Source: SYAC01 sp046048055
GTDB lineage: Bacteria > Planctomycetota > Phycisphaerae > Phycisphaerales > SM1A02
Direction of reading: 5' to 3'
NCBI GenBank assembly: GCA_046048055.1
Contig: JBJOGW010000062.1
Coordinates: 1 to 44,200 of the forward strand
DNA: 44,200 nt
Positions 22,020 through 30,652 of the stretch are shown piece after piece. A program made the translations under genes and the position numbers. The notes beneath the pieces are model-generated. The model did not search any database and was not told the origin of the DNA. It saw only the letters and a program-made list of their open reading frames with translations. The stretch's first letter is position 1, and every line of letters begins with the position of its first letter.

Positions 22020-23860
22020 CGCTCGGTGTCCTCGCGGAGCGCCGCCACCTGCTCGCGTCGCTGCGCGGGCTGGTCCGGCGCCACGCCCATGTACTCCAGC
22101 GTCTCGTCCACGATGTCACGGCACACCGGGCCCGCCACGCTGCCACCGAAGTGCCCGCGGGCCTTGTCCGGGTCGTCGATCACGACCAGGCACACGATGC
22201 GCGGGTGCTCGAAGGGCGCGCCAGCGATGAACGAACTCACGTAGCGGTCCTCGAAGTAGCCCTTGCCCTGCCCCTTGGGCTTGGGCAACTGCGCGGTACC
22301 CGACTTGCCGAACATGCGGTACTGCTCGCTCTGGGCCTTGCGGCCGGTGCCCTCGGTCAGCACCCCCTCCATGGCCTCGCGCGCCGCCAGCGCCACGGCC
22401 TCCGAGATCACCCGCCGAGACGGGGGCGGGTAGTCGCGCTCGGCGCCCTCCTCACCCAGGGTGAGTCGCGCCGGAACCATGGTGCCGTCGCGACAGAAGG
22501 CGCTGAAGGCCTGCACCATCTGCACGGGCGTCACGCCAAGCTCGTGGCCCATGCACACGCTGGTCTGGGTGTACTTGCTCCAGTCCTTGGGCGAGGTGAG
22601 CAGGCCCTCACTCTCCCCCGGGATGCCCACGGCCGTTCGCCGGCCAAAGCCGAACCGCTCCAGCACCGACTGCATCTGCGAGTAACTCATGCGCTCCGCA
22701 GCCGCTGCCATGCCACCGTTGAGGCTCTTGACCAGGACGGTCTTCCACGAGACCGGACCGGTGTACTTCACGTCGCGGATCATGCGGCCAAAGCGCGTTC
22801 GATACGGCCCGTTGGGCAGCGACACCGTGGAGCCGGGCCGAAAGATGCCCTGTTCGGTGGCCACGGCCCACACGAAGGGCTTGAAGGTGGACCCCGGCTC
22901 GTAGGGGTCGGTCACGTTGCGGTTGCGGCCAAGCGACACGTGGATGCGCCGCTGCGGATCCGTGGCGATCTCCTGCCATCCGCGACGCGAGCGCAGCACA
23001 TCGGCGATGGCCAGAATGTCGCCGGTCTCCACGTCCATCACCACAGCGCGGCCGCCGCCGGCGTTGTAGCGGCTGACCGCCGCATCCAACTGTCGCTCGG
23101 CGATCTCCTGCACCACCAGGTCCAGCGCCAAGCGAACGTCTCGGCCGTGCCGGGATGGACGATGGTCGCGCTCGTCGATCCAGAGCGGGCGCCGACGCAC
23201 ATCACGCAGAAAGCCCAGCGAGCCGTCCATGCCGGCCAGCGCCACCTCATGCTGCAACTCCGCGCCGGACTGGCCCTTCTGCTCGGTGCCCACCCGCCCG
23301 ATCACCTGCGAACCCACCTCGTCCGCGGGATACACCCGCTGCGGGAAGGTCTCCACCCCCACGCCCGCCAGATGGATGGAACGCAGGTCCGCGGCCTGGG
23401 CCTCGGTGAGTTCGGGCCAGATCACCACGTAGCGGTTGTCGGCATGCTCGCGCAGCACACGGTCGATCGCCACAGGCGGCACGCCCAAGGCGTTGCCCAC
23501 CACCTCGGCCGCCTCCACGAAGGGGTCACGATCGGTGGTGCGAACGCCCTTCTCGCGAAGCCGCTCCCAACCACGTTCCCAGATGAGCGCCGGATCCGCG
23601 AAGGCACGCCGGGCCATCAGGCTGGTGGCCAGGACACGGCCGCGACGGTCCACGATCTGCCCTCGCCGCGCGGGCTCACGCGCCTCGCTGCGCTGGGTGC
23701 CGGCCGCAGCCTCGAGCCGCGGATCCGGCGCGGTCTTCAACAGCACCACCTGGACGGTGGTACCCAGCAGCGCCACCGCCACCAGCGTGATCCACGCCAC
23801 GCTCCACACGCGCACCCGCCGGGCCTGGGCCAGCATGACCTGCCGCTCCGTGCCGCTCAT
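22013..23860 (-). CDS. ftsI: Peptidoglycan transpeptidase FtsI / class B penicillin-binding protein
   Basis: 615 residues. Class B PBPs crosslink septal peptidoglycan. A transmembrane helix at about 19-42 is followed by a dimerisation domain beginning RRGQIVDRRGRVLATS. The transpeptidase domain has all three active-site motifs: S324-x-x-K327 in PGSTFKPFVWA, S379-L-N381 in KSLNGGMAAA, and K519-S-G in FGKSGTAQLP. It is the last gene of the long minus-strand run and overlaps the FtsL-like gene as ATGA at its start. That context favours the divisome FtsI over an elongation PBP2. Planctomycetes are known to lack FtsZ, so a complete septal transpeptidase gene here is of interest, though not unique. 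Confidence 0.9.
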   Translation of the reverse strand: MSGTERQVMLAQARRVRVWSVAWITLVAVALLGTTVQVVLLKTAPDPRLEAAAGTQRSEAREPARRGQIVDRRGRVLATSLMARRAFADPALIWERGWERLREKGVRTTDRDPFVEAAEVVGNALGVPPVAIDRVLREHADNRYVVIWPELTEAQAADLRSIHLAGVGVETFPQRVYPADEVGSQVIGRVGTEQKGQSGAELQHEVALAGMDGSLGFLRDVRRRPLWIDERDHRPSRHGRDVRLALDLVVQEIAERQLDAAVSRYNAGGGRAVVMDVETGDILAIADVLRSRRGWQEIATDPQRRIHVSLGRNRNVTDPYEPGSTFKPFVWAVATEQGIFRPGSTVSLPNGPYRTRFGRMIRDVKYTGPVSWKTVLVKSLNGGMAAAAERMSYSQMQSVLERFGFGRRTAVGIPGESEGLLTSPKDWSKYTQTSVCMGHELGVTPVQMVQAFSAFCRDGTMVPARLTLGEEGAERDYPPPSRRVISEAVALAAREAMEGVLTEGTGRKAQSEQYRMFGKSGTAQLPKPKGQGKGYFEDRYVSSFIAGAPFEHPRIVCLVVIDDPDKARGHFGGSVAGPVCRDIVDETLEYMGVAPDQPAQRREQVAALREDTERH

Positions 23861-24192
23861 CCGCCGAACTCCACGGGACCGGTGTCCTCGCCGTTGGCCG
23901 CCTCAGGCCGCGTGGCGAGCCTGGGCTGCGAGGGCGGACGCGGCGCATCGAGCCGATGCGGGATCGGCTGCCACGACCAGGGCAGCGCCGCGATGGCCTG
24001 GCGAATTCGAATGGGAGACACGTCCGCCGCCAACTCGGCTCGCAACTGCCCGATCTTCCGCTCCTGCTCCAGCAGTCGCCAGTGCGTGCGCGAGATCCGT
24101 GATGCAAGCTCGAACCGCTGCTGCCGCATGGAGAGCAGCGTGGTGGCCATCACGCCCAACGCCAGCACGATCAGGACGCACTTGCCGAACAT
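23857..24192 (-). CDS. FtsL-like divisome protein
   Basis: 111 residues. An N-terminal transmembrane helix (about 4-21, VLIVLALGVMATTLLS) is followed by a short heptad-like region (about 26-50) and a Pro-rich tail with no recognisable domain. Size, topology and position immediately before ftsI match FtsL, a poorly conserved bitopic protein that links FtsB and FtsQ to FtsI/FtsW. Its stop codon overlaps the ftsI start as ATGA. The assignment rests on synteny and topology, since FtsL sequences diverge too far for motif recognition. An unrelated small membrane protein is possible. Confidence 0.65.
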   Translation of the reverse strand: MFGKCVLIVLALGVMATTLLSMRQQRFELASRISRTHWRLLEQERKIGQLRAELAADVSPIRIRQAIAALPWSWQPIPHRLDAPRPPSQPRLATRPEAANGEDTGPVEFGG

Positions 24193-24204
24193 GCCGGGAT
24201 GGCC

Positions 24205-25020
24205 TCAGCGACGCGCCGGCACCTTCAGGATCATGCCCGGTCGAAGCGCGGCGGGATCCGTGAGCGTGTCGCGGTTGGCCGCGGCGATCTCCTGCCAGCG
24301 GGCCCGGCTGCCGAGCAGCTTGCCGGCGATGCCGCTCAGCGTGTCGCCCTCCCGCACCGTGTAGGCGGTCTGGGCACCGGAGCCGCCTTCGATCACGTCG
24401 ATGGCGGTGGATCGGGTGGCGGGTTCTCGAGCCAGCGTGGCATCGCCGGCCTCGATCGCGACTTCGGGCGAGACGGCCACGGCACGACCATTGCCGCGAA
24501 GCGCGTCCTTGCCCGGAATCCGGATGGTGGTTCCCGCACGGATGCGACGGGGATCCGGAATGGCCTTGGCGTTGTATCGCAGCAAGGCATCCGCCAGCGT
24601 GGCGTCGCCGTACTCGGCGCGACAGATCGAGGTGATGGTCTCACCCCTGGCAACCGGATGCAGTCGCACACCGGGCTCGCTTTCCTGCTTGCGCGGCGAC
24701 GCGGCCACCGTGACCTCGCGGTGGGCCGGCTCGCCCATCACGATCTCCTGGGTTGGTCGGCTGGAGACGGGTCGAACCTCGGCGCCGGGCACCGGTGGCT
24801 GCGGCAACGTCGTGGCTTCGGCCGCGTTCACCAGGGCGTTCGCCACAGGCAGCGGCGCGATGGATACGGCTCGCATGGGCCGCTCCTCGCCACGCTGAGC
24901 AAGACCCAGACCGTTGCCTTCCCGCCGCTGGGCGGCGCTCAGGTGATCGCTCACCAGGATGCCCACGAAGAGCAGGAGTCCGAATCCGACCACCAACGCC
25001 AGCTTGTTCTCTCGAGTCAT
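24205..25020 (-). CDS. Membrane-anchored protein with two LysM domains
   Basis: 271 residues. Residues 7-25 form a transmembrane anchor, then a Pro/Ala/Val-rich linker, then two LysM domains: one at about 120-168 (VARGETITSICRAEYGD ... AGTTIRIPG) and one at about 218-266 (YTVREGDTLSGIAGKLLG ... PGMILKVPA). LysM binds N-acetylglucosamine polymers such as peptidoglycan. The start is ATG 25020, with AAGGA on the coding strand a suitable distance before it. It lies between rsmH (48 bases upstream) and the FtsL-like gene (12 bases downstream), where typical dcw clusters have no such gene. A role in anchoring the divisome to the wall is inferred from context. Confidence 0.85.
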   Translation of the reverse strand: MTRENKLALVVGFGLLLFVGILVSDHLSAAQRREGNGLGLAQRGEERPMRAVSIAPLPVANALVNAAEATTLPQPPVPGAEVRPVSSRPTQEIVMGEPAHREVTVAASPRKQESEPGVRLHPVARGETITSICRAEYGDATLADALLRYNAKAIPDPRRIRAGTTIRIPGKDALRGNGRAVAVSPEVAIEAGDATLAREPATRSTAIDVIEGGSGAQTAYTVREGDTLSGIAGKLLGSRARWQEIAAANRDTLTDPAALRPGMILKVPARR

Positions 25021-25038
25021 CTCGCGTCCTTGCGTCGC

Positions 25039-25059
25039 CCGCATCCGCTGAAGATGCGG
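25039..25059 (-). promoter_or_regulatory. Hairpin between rsmH and the LysM gene
   Basis: CCGCATC and GATGCGG form a 7-bp stem around 7 bases in the only sizeable gap of this part of the run. There is no T tract. It could attenuate or stabilise the transcript. The evidence is the inverted repeat only. Confidence 0.3.
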
Positions 25060-25068
25060 CATTTCATG

Positions 25069-26043
25069 TCACGCATCCCTGGGCCGCGGATCATCCTCCT
25101 TCCGCGGCTCCGCCCGCACGGCCCTCAGCTTGGCCGAGCGTGCTCTGGGATTGTGCGCTTGCTCCGTCTCGTCCGCCACCTGGGGCTTTCGTGTCAGCCG
25201 GGTCGCCCATCCCTGGCGTTCCCATTCGACCATCGCCCGCTTGATGCATCGGTCCTCCAGGCTGTGAAAGGCCACAATTGCCGCCACCGCCCCGCGACGC
25301 AGCCAGCCCCCGGCAGCCACGTCCCGGACCCCTCGCTCGACCGCAGCCAACAGGCCGTCCAACGCCTCGAGTTCCCGGTTCACCGCGATCCGCAAGGCCA
25401 TGAAGGTCCGTGTCGCCGGATGAACCCGGCTCTGGCGAGCACGGGACCCGTAGGCACGGATCACCGCCTCGGCCAGGTCCGTGGTGGTCTGCAGGCGGCC
25501 GGAATCCCGCCGTTCCAGCACGCTTCGGGCGATCCGCCGTGCAAAGGGGTCCTCTCCCAGCTGGTGGATCAGGTCCGCAAGGTCGCGGTCGCCGATCCCC
25601 GCCAGCAGGCTGGCCGCGGTGGTGTGCTGGCGCGGATCCAGCCGCATGTCCAGCGGACCCGGCTGCGAGAAGGCCATGCCCCGATCCGGATCGTCCATCT
25701 GCGTGCTGGCAAAGCCAAGATCCGCGAGCATGCCATCCAGCCGCAGCCCATGGGCCTGAGACACCCGCTCCACATGCTCAAAGTTCTCGGCCACGGCGAT
25801 CACCCGGGGTGGTTGTGGCAGGGACTGCACCCGGGCCCGGGCAAATTCCAGATTTCCGGGATCCACGTCCATCAGCAGCAATGTGCCGGTGGGACCCAGC
25901 CGCTCGGCGATGGCCCGCGCATGCCCGCCTCGTCCAGCCGTCAGGTCCGCCATGGCCTGCCCGGGAGCCGGTTGCAGCAACCGCAGCACCTGCTCCAGCA
26001 GCACCGGCACATGGCCCGGCGTACCCCCCTCAGGATGGCTCAT
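25069..26043 (-). CDS. rsmH: 16S rRNA (cytosine1402-N4)-methyltransferase RsmH/MraW
   Basis: 324 residues, normal for the family. RsmH methylates C1402 in the decoding centre of 16S rRNA and is a conserved member of dcw clusters. Landmarks are HVPVLLEQVLRLL near the N-terminus, the SAM-binding loop DLTAGRGGHARAI, the acidic residue in LLMDVDP, DGMLADLGFASTQMDDPDRG, and the C-terminal VAFHSLEDRCIKRAM. ATG 26043 lies inside the end of the WecA/TagO-type gene, a 14-base overlap that suggests coupling. It marks the switch from polysaccharide genes to wall and division genes within one directional run. mraZ and mraY are not adjacent. Confidence 0.95.
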   Translation of the reverse strand: MSHPEGGTPGHVPVLLEQVLRLLQPAPGQAMADLTAGRGGHARAIAERLGPTGTLLLMDVDPGNLEFARARVQSLPQPPRVIAVAENFEHVERVSQAHGLRLDGMLADLGFASTQMDDPDRGMAFSQPGPLDMRLDPRQHTTAASLLAGIGDRDLADLIHQLGEDPFARRIARSVLERRDSGRLQTTTDLAEAVIRAYGSRARQSRVHPATRTFMALRIAVNRELEALDGLLAAVERGVRDVAAGGWLRRGAVAAIVAFHSLEDRCIKRAMVEWERQGWATRLTRKPQVADETEQAHNPRARSAKLRAVRAEPRKEDDPRPRDA

Positions 26044-27364
26044 GCGGCACGGGCGCGGCGGGTGCGGAGGCCGGCAAGGTCGGCGCCACGGCTGCCGGTG
26101 CGGCGTCCGCCGGCACCTCGCCTTGCCGCTCGGCCACCTTGGCCTGGAGCTGCCAGACCGCCTGACGGGCCGCCTTGATGGCCACCGCGCAGATGAAGGC
26201 GAAGATGGCAAAGGCCAGCGACACCACCGCCAGCACGCGGGTCTCGGTGAGAAGCCGCGTGGCCGCCATCAGCACGCCCAGTCCCGCAAAGGCCGCGGTG
26301 ATGGCGTACAGGGCGAACACGGCCCGCTTGACCGAGCCCAGCGACCGCTTGAGCAGGTGATGGATGTGGTTGCTGTCGGCGCTGTGGAACGGCAGCCCCG
26401 CCAGCCGTCGCCGGATGATGGCCAGAATGGTGTCCATGATCGGCAACGCGAACACCACCAGCCCCGCCACCACCAGCTCGGTCTGCCCTCGCTCGCCAAA
26501 GCTCATGATCAGCACCACGCACAGGTAACCCAGGAGCAGGCTGCCGCAGTCACCCAGGAAGATCATGGCGGGATTGAAGTTGTACGGCAGGAACCCCAGC
26601 GTGGCACCCAGCAACGCCAGGCTGACCACTACCCGCATGCCCACCAGGCTCTGCTCGGGATCCTGCACGGGCTCGGTCATGGCCATGAGAAGGCTGATGC
26701 CCAGGAATCCCGTGGCCATGATCGCCGTGGTGCCCGAGAGCAGACCATCCAGGCCGTCGATCAGGTTGGCGGCGTTGCAACCGCCGATCACGAAGAGCGC
26801 CACCAGCGCCGTGCCCACCCAGTAAAAAAGCTCGGCATTCTGCACCGTGAAGCCACCGATCGAGAGCAGCGTCTCGTCCATGTCGCCGAAGATGGGCTTG
26901 AGGGCACCGGTGGCCAGCTGGGGGCCCACATCCTCGATCGCCAGTGCCGCCGCCGCGATCAGCTGCCCGGCCACCTTCAGTCGCGGATCCCACTTCCAGA
27001 TGTCGTCGGCCAGGCCCGTGAACACGATCGCCACCATGCCGATCACCACGCTGAAGGGAACCACCTTGAACAGCGACACGTCGCCCCGCGACAGGAACGA
27101 GGCTCCCAGCAGCGCGAAGATCACGCCCAGGAACACGCCAAGCCCGCCCAGGTAGGCCACGGGATACGCGTGCAACTTGCGCGCGCGATCGGGCATGTCG
27201 ATGATTCCGGCGTTCACCGCCACCCGGCGCACCACGGGCGTGGCCAGCAGCGTGACCGCAAAGGCCACCAGGAACGCCGGCGCGTAGCCATTGAGCAGCT
27301 CAAGCGGCGGCACCAGCAGCCCGGTCTCGGCAACCTTGGTCGCGGTGGAGGCAGGCACGCTCAT
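26030..27364 (-). CDS. Undecaprenyl-phosphate glycosyl-1-phosphate transferase, WecA/TagO type
   Basis: 444 residues with about ten or eleven transmembrane helices. The family transfers a UDP-HexNAc phosphosugar to undecaprenyl phosphate and so starts synthesis of surface polysaccharides. Motifs are the Asp pair in GLADDIWKW, NLIDGLDGL, LGDCGSLLLGY, and the histidine-rich SADSNHIHHLLKRSLG. That last motif is typical of WecA/TagO rather than MraY, even though rsmH follows. The C-terminal 35 residues are Ala/Pro-rich and add length to the usual 330-360 residues. The gene overlaps the epimerase gene as ATGA (27361-27364). The sugar substrate is not decided by sequence alone. Confidence 0.88.
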   Translation of the reverse strand: MSVPASTATKVAETGLLVPPLELLNGYAPAFLVAFAVTLLATPVVRRVAVNAGIIDMPDRARKLHAYPVAYLGGLGVFLGVIFALLGASFLSRGDVSLFKVVPFSVVIGMVAIVFTGLADDIWKWDPRLKVAGQLIAAAALAIEDVGPQLATGALKPIFGDMDETLLSIGGFTVQNAELFYWVGTALVALFVIGGCNAANLIDGLDGLLSGTTAIMATGFLGISLLMAMTEPVQDPEQSLVGMRVVVSLALLGATLGFLPYNFNPAMIFLGDCGSLLLGYLCVVLIMSFGERGQTELVVAGLVVFALPIMDTILAIIRRRLAGLPFHSADSNHIHHLLKRSLGSVKRAVFALYAITAAFAGLGVLMAATRLLTETRVLAVVSLAFAIFAFICAVAIKAARQAVWQLQAKVAERQGEVPADAAPAAVAPTLPASAPAAPVPHEPS

Positions 27365-28359
27365 GCCGCACGCTCCCCGGCCCGCGCACCCTGCACGGAT
27401 TCCGCCAGATTCAGGATGGTGCGATCCAGCGGCGTGCCTGCCAAGGGTCCCAGCAGCGATCGCAGCCGATGCAGGTCCGGCTGCCTCGCACGCAGGTCCT
27501 CAAAGCCCGGGCCCAGGGCCGCGTCGTAGGGCACGTGCACGATCGAGGAACGCGAACCCGTGACCGCGATCACCCGCTCGGCCAGCTGCCGGATGGTGAT
27601 CGGGGTGTCCGAGCCCACGTTGAAGACCAGCCCCGCGGCCTCGGATCGCCCCATCAGGCCCTGCAGCATGCCCACCACGTCGCGCACGTCGGCGAAGCAT
27701 CGCGACTGCCGACCGTCGCCGTGGACTTCCAGCGGCCGATCGTGGACTGCCGCCTCCACGAAACGCGGCAGCACCATGCCCCAGGTGCCCACCTGGCGCG
27801 GCCCCACGGTGTTGAAGAGCCTGGCCACGACCACGGGAAGGCCCGAATGCCGCCGCGTGGCCAGCGCCATGGCCTCATCCAGCGCCTTCGAGCAGCCGTA
27901 ACTCCACCGCGTGATCGACGGTGGCCCAAAGACCACGTCGTCGTCCTCGGCAAAGGGCAGCCGCTCGGACTTGCCATAGACCTCGCTGCTGCTGGCCAGC
28001 AGGAACGGGGAGCCGCCGCGCCCGGCGATCCGAAGGGCTGCACCGGTCTCGAGCACGTTGTTCTCGAGTGATGCAACGGGCTGCTCGAGCACGCGACGCA
28101 CCCCCACCGACGCCGCGAGGTGGTACACGGAGGTGAAGGCATCACGGTTTCGGGACTCGAACGCCGACACGGTGCACCAATCGCACCGCAGCCGCTCGCC
28201 CCCCAGGCGGCGCGCCGCAGCCAGGTTGGCCTCGCGCCCCGTGGACAAGTCGTCCACCACCACGACCCGGTGGCCCTCGGCCAGCAGGCGCTCGACCAGA
28301 TGGGAGCCGATGAAGCCGGCCCCGCCGGTCACCAGGATGGCTCGCATCGCGTCGGGCAT
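27361..28359 (-). CDS. NAD-dependent nucleotide-sugar epimerase/dehydratase
   Basis: 332 residues of the extended SDR family. The Rossmann motif is ILVTGGAGFIGSHLVERLL, the catalytic site has LASSSEVYG and the YxxxK motif in SYGCSKALDEAMA, and the substrate half contains ARLFNTVGPRQVGTWGMVLP. The last resembles UDP-glucuronate decarboxylase and UDP-glucose 4-epimerase relatives. It probably makes a nucleotide sugar for the polysaccharide built by its neighbours. The exact reaction is not assigned. ATG 28359 lies 6 bases after the Wzc-like gene; ATG 28347 is the alternative start. It is coupled to the downstream glycosyl-1-phosphate transferase gene by an ATGA overlap. Confidence 0.88.
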   Translation of the reverse strand: MPDAMRAILVTGGAGFIGSHLVERLLAEGHRVVVVDDLSTGREANLAAARRLGGERLRCDWCTVSAFESRNRDAFTSVYHLAASVGVRRVLEQPVASLENNVLETGAALRIAGRGGSPFLLASSSEVYGKSERLPFAEDDDVVFGPPSITRWSYGCSKALDEAMALATRRHSGLPVVVARLFNTVGPRQVGTWGMVLPRFVEAAVHDRPLEVHGDGRQSRCFADVRDVVGMLQGLMGRSEAAGLVFNVGSDTPITIRQLAERVIAVTGSRSSIVHVPYDAALGPGFEDLRARQPDLHRLRSLLGPLAGTPLDRTILNLAESVQGARAGERAA

Positions 28360-28365
28360 GGCGGC

Positions 28366-30633
28366 TCAGGCGGGTTTGGCCTTGGGCCCCTTGCCCTTGG
28401 GAAGCTTGGGTGCGGCCTCGTCCTTGCCGCCGAAGGCGGTGGTGTGCGTGGCGTAGCGGGCCATGGCCTCGGCGTTCTTGCGCAGGTAGCCGCCGGCGGT
28501 CATCCGCATGTCGTTCAGCATCACGCCCAGGAAGTTGCTGCGGCTGTCCAGCAACTGTCCCGCCAGCTTCACGATCAGGCCACGCTGATCCTGCCACGCG
28601 CGGGCCACCACCAGGCTGGCGTCGGCCTTGTTGGCCAGCGTGAGGGCCTCGCCAGCGACCACGCTCGGCGGCCCGTCGATGATCACCAGGTCGTACTGCG
28701 CGGCCGCCCAGGCCAGCAGCTCGTCCATGCGCGTGCTGTTGATGCGCTCGAACACGCGCTTCCCCGGGGCCCCGGCGGAGATCATGTCCAGCCCGGGCTT
28801 CACCGGCACCACGACGCTGGCGGGATCGGTGCCCTCCAGGATCTCGCCAAGTCCGGGCATGCCCGGCTGCATGCCCAACGCCTTCACCAGGCCCGGTCGC
28901 CGCATGTTGCCGCTGATCATGAGCACGCGACGGCCCACCGCCGTCTCGCATGAGGCCAGGTTGAGCACGACCGTGGTGGTGCCGGCACCGGGCATGGTGC
29001 CCAGCACCAGCAGTGTCTTGGCGCCAGCGGCCTGCATGCCCTTGTCCACCTGCACCGCGGCCTGCCGGAAGCTCTCCGCCAGGATCGACTGCGGCATCTC
29101 GGCCACCACCAGCTCCGCCCGCTTGGGGTTGGCCGGGTCATCGTTGCGCGAGGGAATGGCCCCGAGCAGCTTGCCCGGCACGGCGGCCAGGTCGCTGGGG
29201 TACTTCACCCGCTGGTCCAGCAGCTCGCGCACGAAGAGAATGCCCACGAACAGGCCCGTGAGCAGCACCGCCGTGACCGGGATCATGATCTTGAGCTGCG
29301 GAAAGGTGATCTCCTTCGGCGTGAGCGCACGCTGCACCACCTCCACGCGCTTGCTTTCCTCGCGCTGCCGGGCCAGGGTCAGGTCCTGGATGATCTTCAC
29401 CACTTCCTTGCGGCGCTCCTGCAGCGTCTCCAGCTGGATCTGCTCCGCCTTGATGTTGGACATGTTCTTGGTGAAGTCGCGCACCGCCTCGGAGGAGGTC
29501 TGGAAGTCGCCCTCCTGCTTGCGCAGCAGCGCCTCGAGTGACGTCTTCTCGTCGAGCGCCATCTTCAGGTCCGCCTGCAGGTTGCGGGCAAGCACTTCCA
29601 CCTGCTTCTTGCGAAGATGGGCTCTCGTGGCATCCAGCTCGGCCTGGAACTGACGGCGGGCCGGATGGTCGGGATCCTTGAACTGACTGTTGACCGACTC
29701 CTCCCGACGGGCCAGCGACTCCATGTCGCGCTCCAGGGACTGCAGCACGGGGTCCATGCTCGCCATGCGCTTGTCCTCGTCACTGGCCTGGGCGGGATCG
29801 CTGCTCTTGCGGGCCACCTGGTTGTAGCGCGAAGTGGCCACGCTGAGCTGAGCGGTGGTCTGGGCGATGTCGCTCTGGAGCTTCTCCAGGGTGCGCTGGT
29901 TGGCGCTGTTGCCCTCGGCCAGGCTGGTGAGCCGGTTGGCGATGATGAAGTCCTCGATGTCCTTCTTCTTCTGGGCGATGTCCGCGTCGAGGCTCTGCAG
30001 CTGCGTCTGGTACAGCGACAGCGTGCTGTTGAAGCGGGCCTCCACGGCCGCGCGACGGTTCTGCTCGTAGGTGTCGGCCAGGGCGTTGAGCACGATCGGT
30101 CCGTCCTCGGGCACGTGGGTGGACCAGCTGATGTAGAAGATCTGCGTGCCGCGGCGGTGGCCCGAGCGGAGCTCCTTCTCCAGGTCCAGTTGCGCGTCCT
30201 CCAGGATGAAGGTGCCCGAGGGGTCGCGATAGGCGTTGCTCCAGGCCGTGCGCTGGATGTCCGGCCGCTGCAGCGCCCGGGCCACGATGTCCTTGCTGGT
30301 CAGGCGGGCCACCTCGGTCTGGGCCAGTCGGATCACGGTGTCCTCGGTGCCGATGTCCTTGGCCGTGAGGTCGTTGGCATCCTCGAGCTGGTTGCGGATC
30401 TCGAAGAGCACCTGCGAGGACCAGAGCGGATAGACGCTCGCGAACAGGAAGTTCAGTCCCACGCCCAGGCCGGCGCCCAGCACCAGCACGCCCACGATGC
30501 GCCACACGTTCTGGCGCAGGATGCGGACCGGGTCGATCGTGGGTGCCGCAGGGCGCGGCCGCGGAGGGCCGCCGGCGGACGGACGGGCGGGCGAGGACGT
30601 GATGGTGGGCGTGGTGATTCCGGACTGTGTCAT
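28366..30633 (-). CDS. Wzc-like polysaccharide co-polymerase with degenerate tyrosine-kinase domain
   Basis: 755 residues. An N-terminal Wzz-type part has two transmembrane helices (about 45-65 and near 445-470) enclosing a long coiled-coil periplasmic domain. The C-terminal part (about 540-735) is a BY-kinase fold. The phosphate loop reads GTMPGAGTTT, with T552 where the Walker A lysine belongs. Walker A' reads MISGNMRRPG, with S574 and N576 in place of the usual two aspartates. Walker B keeps D653 in LVIIDGPP. The C-terminal tail is Lys/Pro-rich and lacks a tyrosine cluster. Family members control chain length and export. This one is predicted to be catalytically dead or strongly altered. 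The start has GAGGAG at a good distance, 19 bases after the TPR gene. Confidence 0.88.
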   Translation of the reverse strand: MTQSGITTPTITSSPARPSAGGPPRPRPAAPTIDPVRILRQNVWRIVGVLVLGAGLGVGLNFLFASVYPLWSSQVLFEIRNQLEDANDLTAKDIGTEDTVIRLAQTEVARLTSKDIVARALQRPDIQRTAWSNAYRDPSGTFILEDAQLDLEKELRSGHRRGTQIFYISWSTHVPEDGPIVLNALADTYEQNRRAAVEARFNSTLSLYQTQLQSLDADIAQKKKDIEDFIIANRLTSLAEGNSANQRTLEKLQSDIAQTTAQLSVATSRYNQVARKSSDPAQASDEDKRMASMDPVLQSLERDMESLARREESVNSQFKDPDHPARRQFQAELDATRAHLRKKQVEVLARNLQADLKMALDEKTSLEALLRKQEGDFQTSSEAVRDFTKNMSNIKAEQIQLETLQERRKEVVKIIQDLTLARQREESKRVEVVQRALTPKEITFPQLKIMIPVTAVLLTGLFVGILFVRELLDQRVKYPSDLAAVPGKLLGAIPSRNDDPANPKRAELVVAEMPQSILAESFRQAAVQVDKGMQAAGAKTLLVLGTMPGAGTTTVVLNLASCETAVGRRVLMISGNMRRPGLVKALGMQPGMPGLGEILEGTDPASVVVPVKPGLDMISAGAPGKRVFERINSTRMDELLAWAAAQYDLVIIDGPPSVVAGEALTLANKADASLVVARAWQDQRGLIVKLAGQLLDSRSNFLGVMLNDMRMTAGGYLRKNAEAMARYATHTTAFGGKDEAAPKLPKGKGPKAKPA

Positions 30634-30652
30634 GGTCTGTGCTCCTCGGCGC

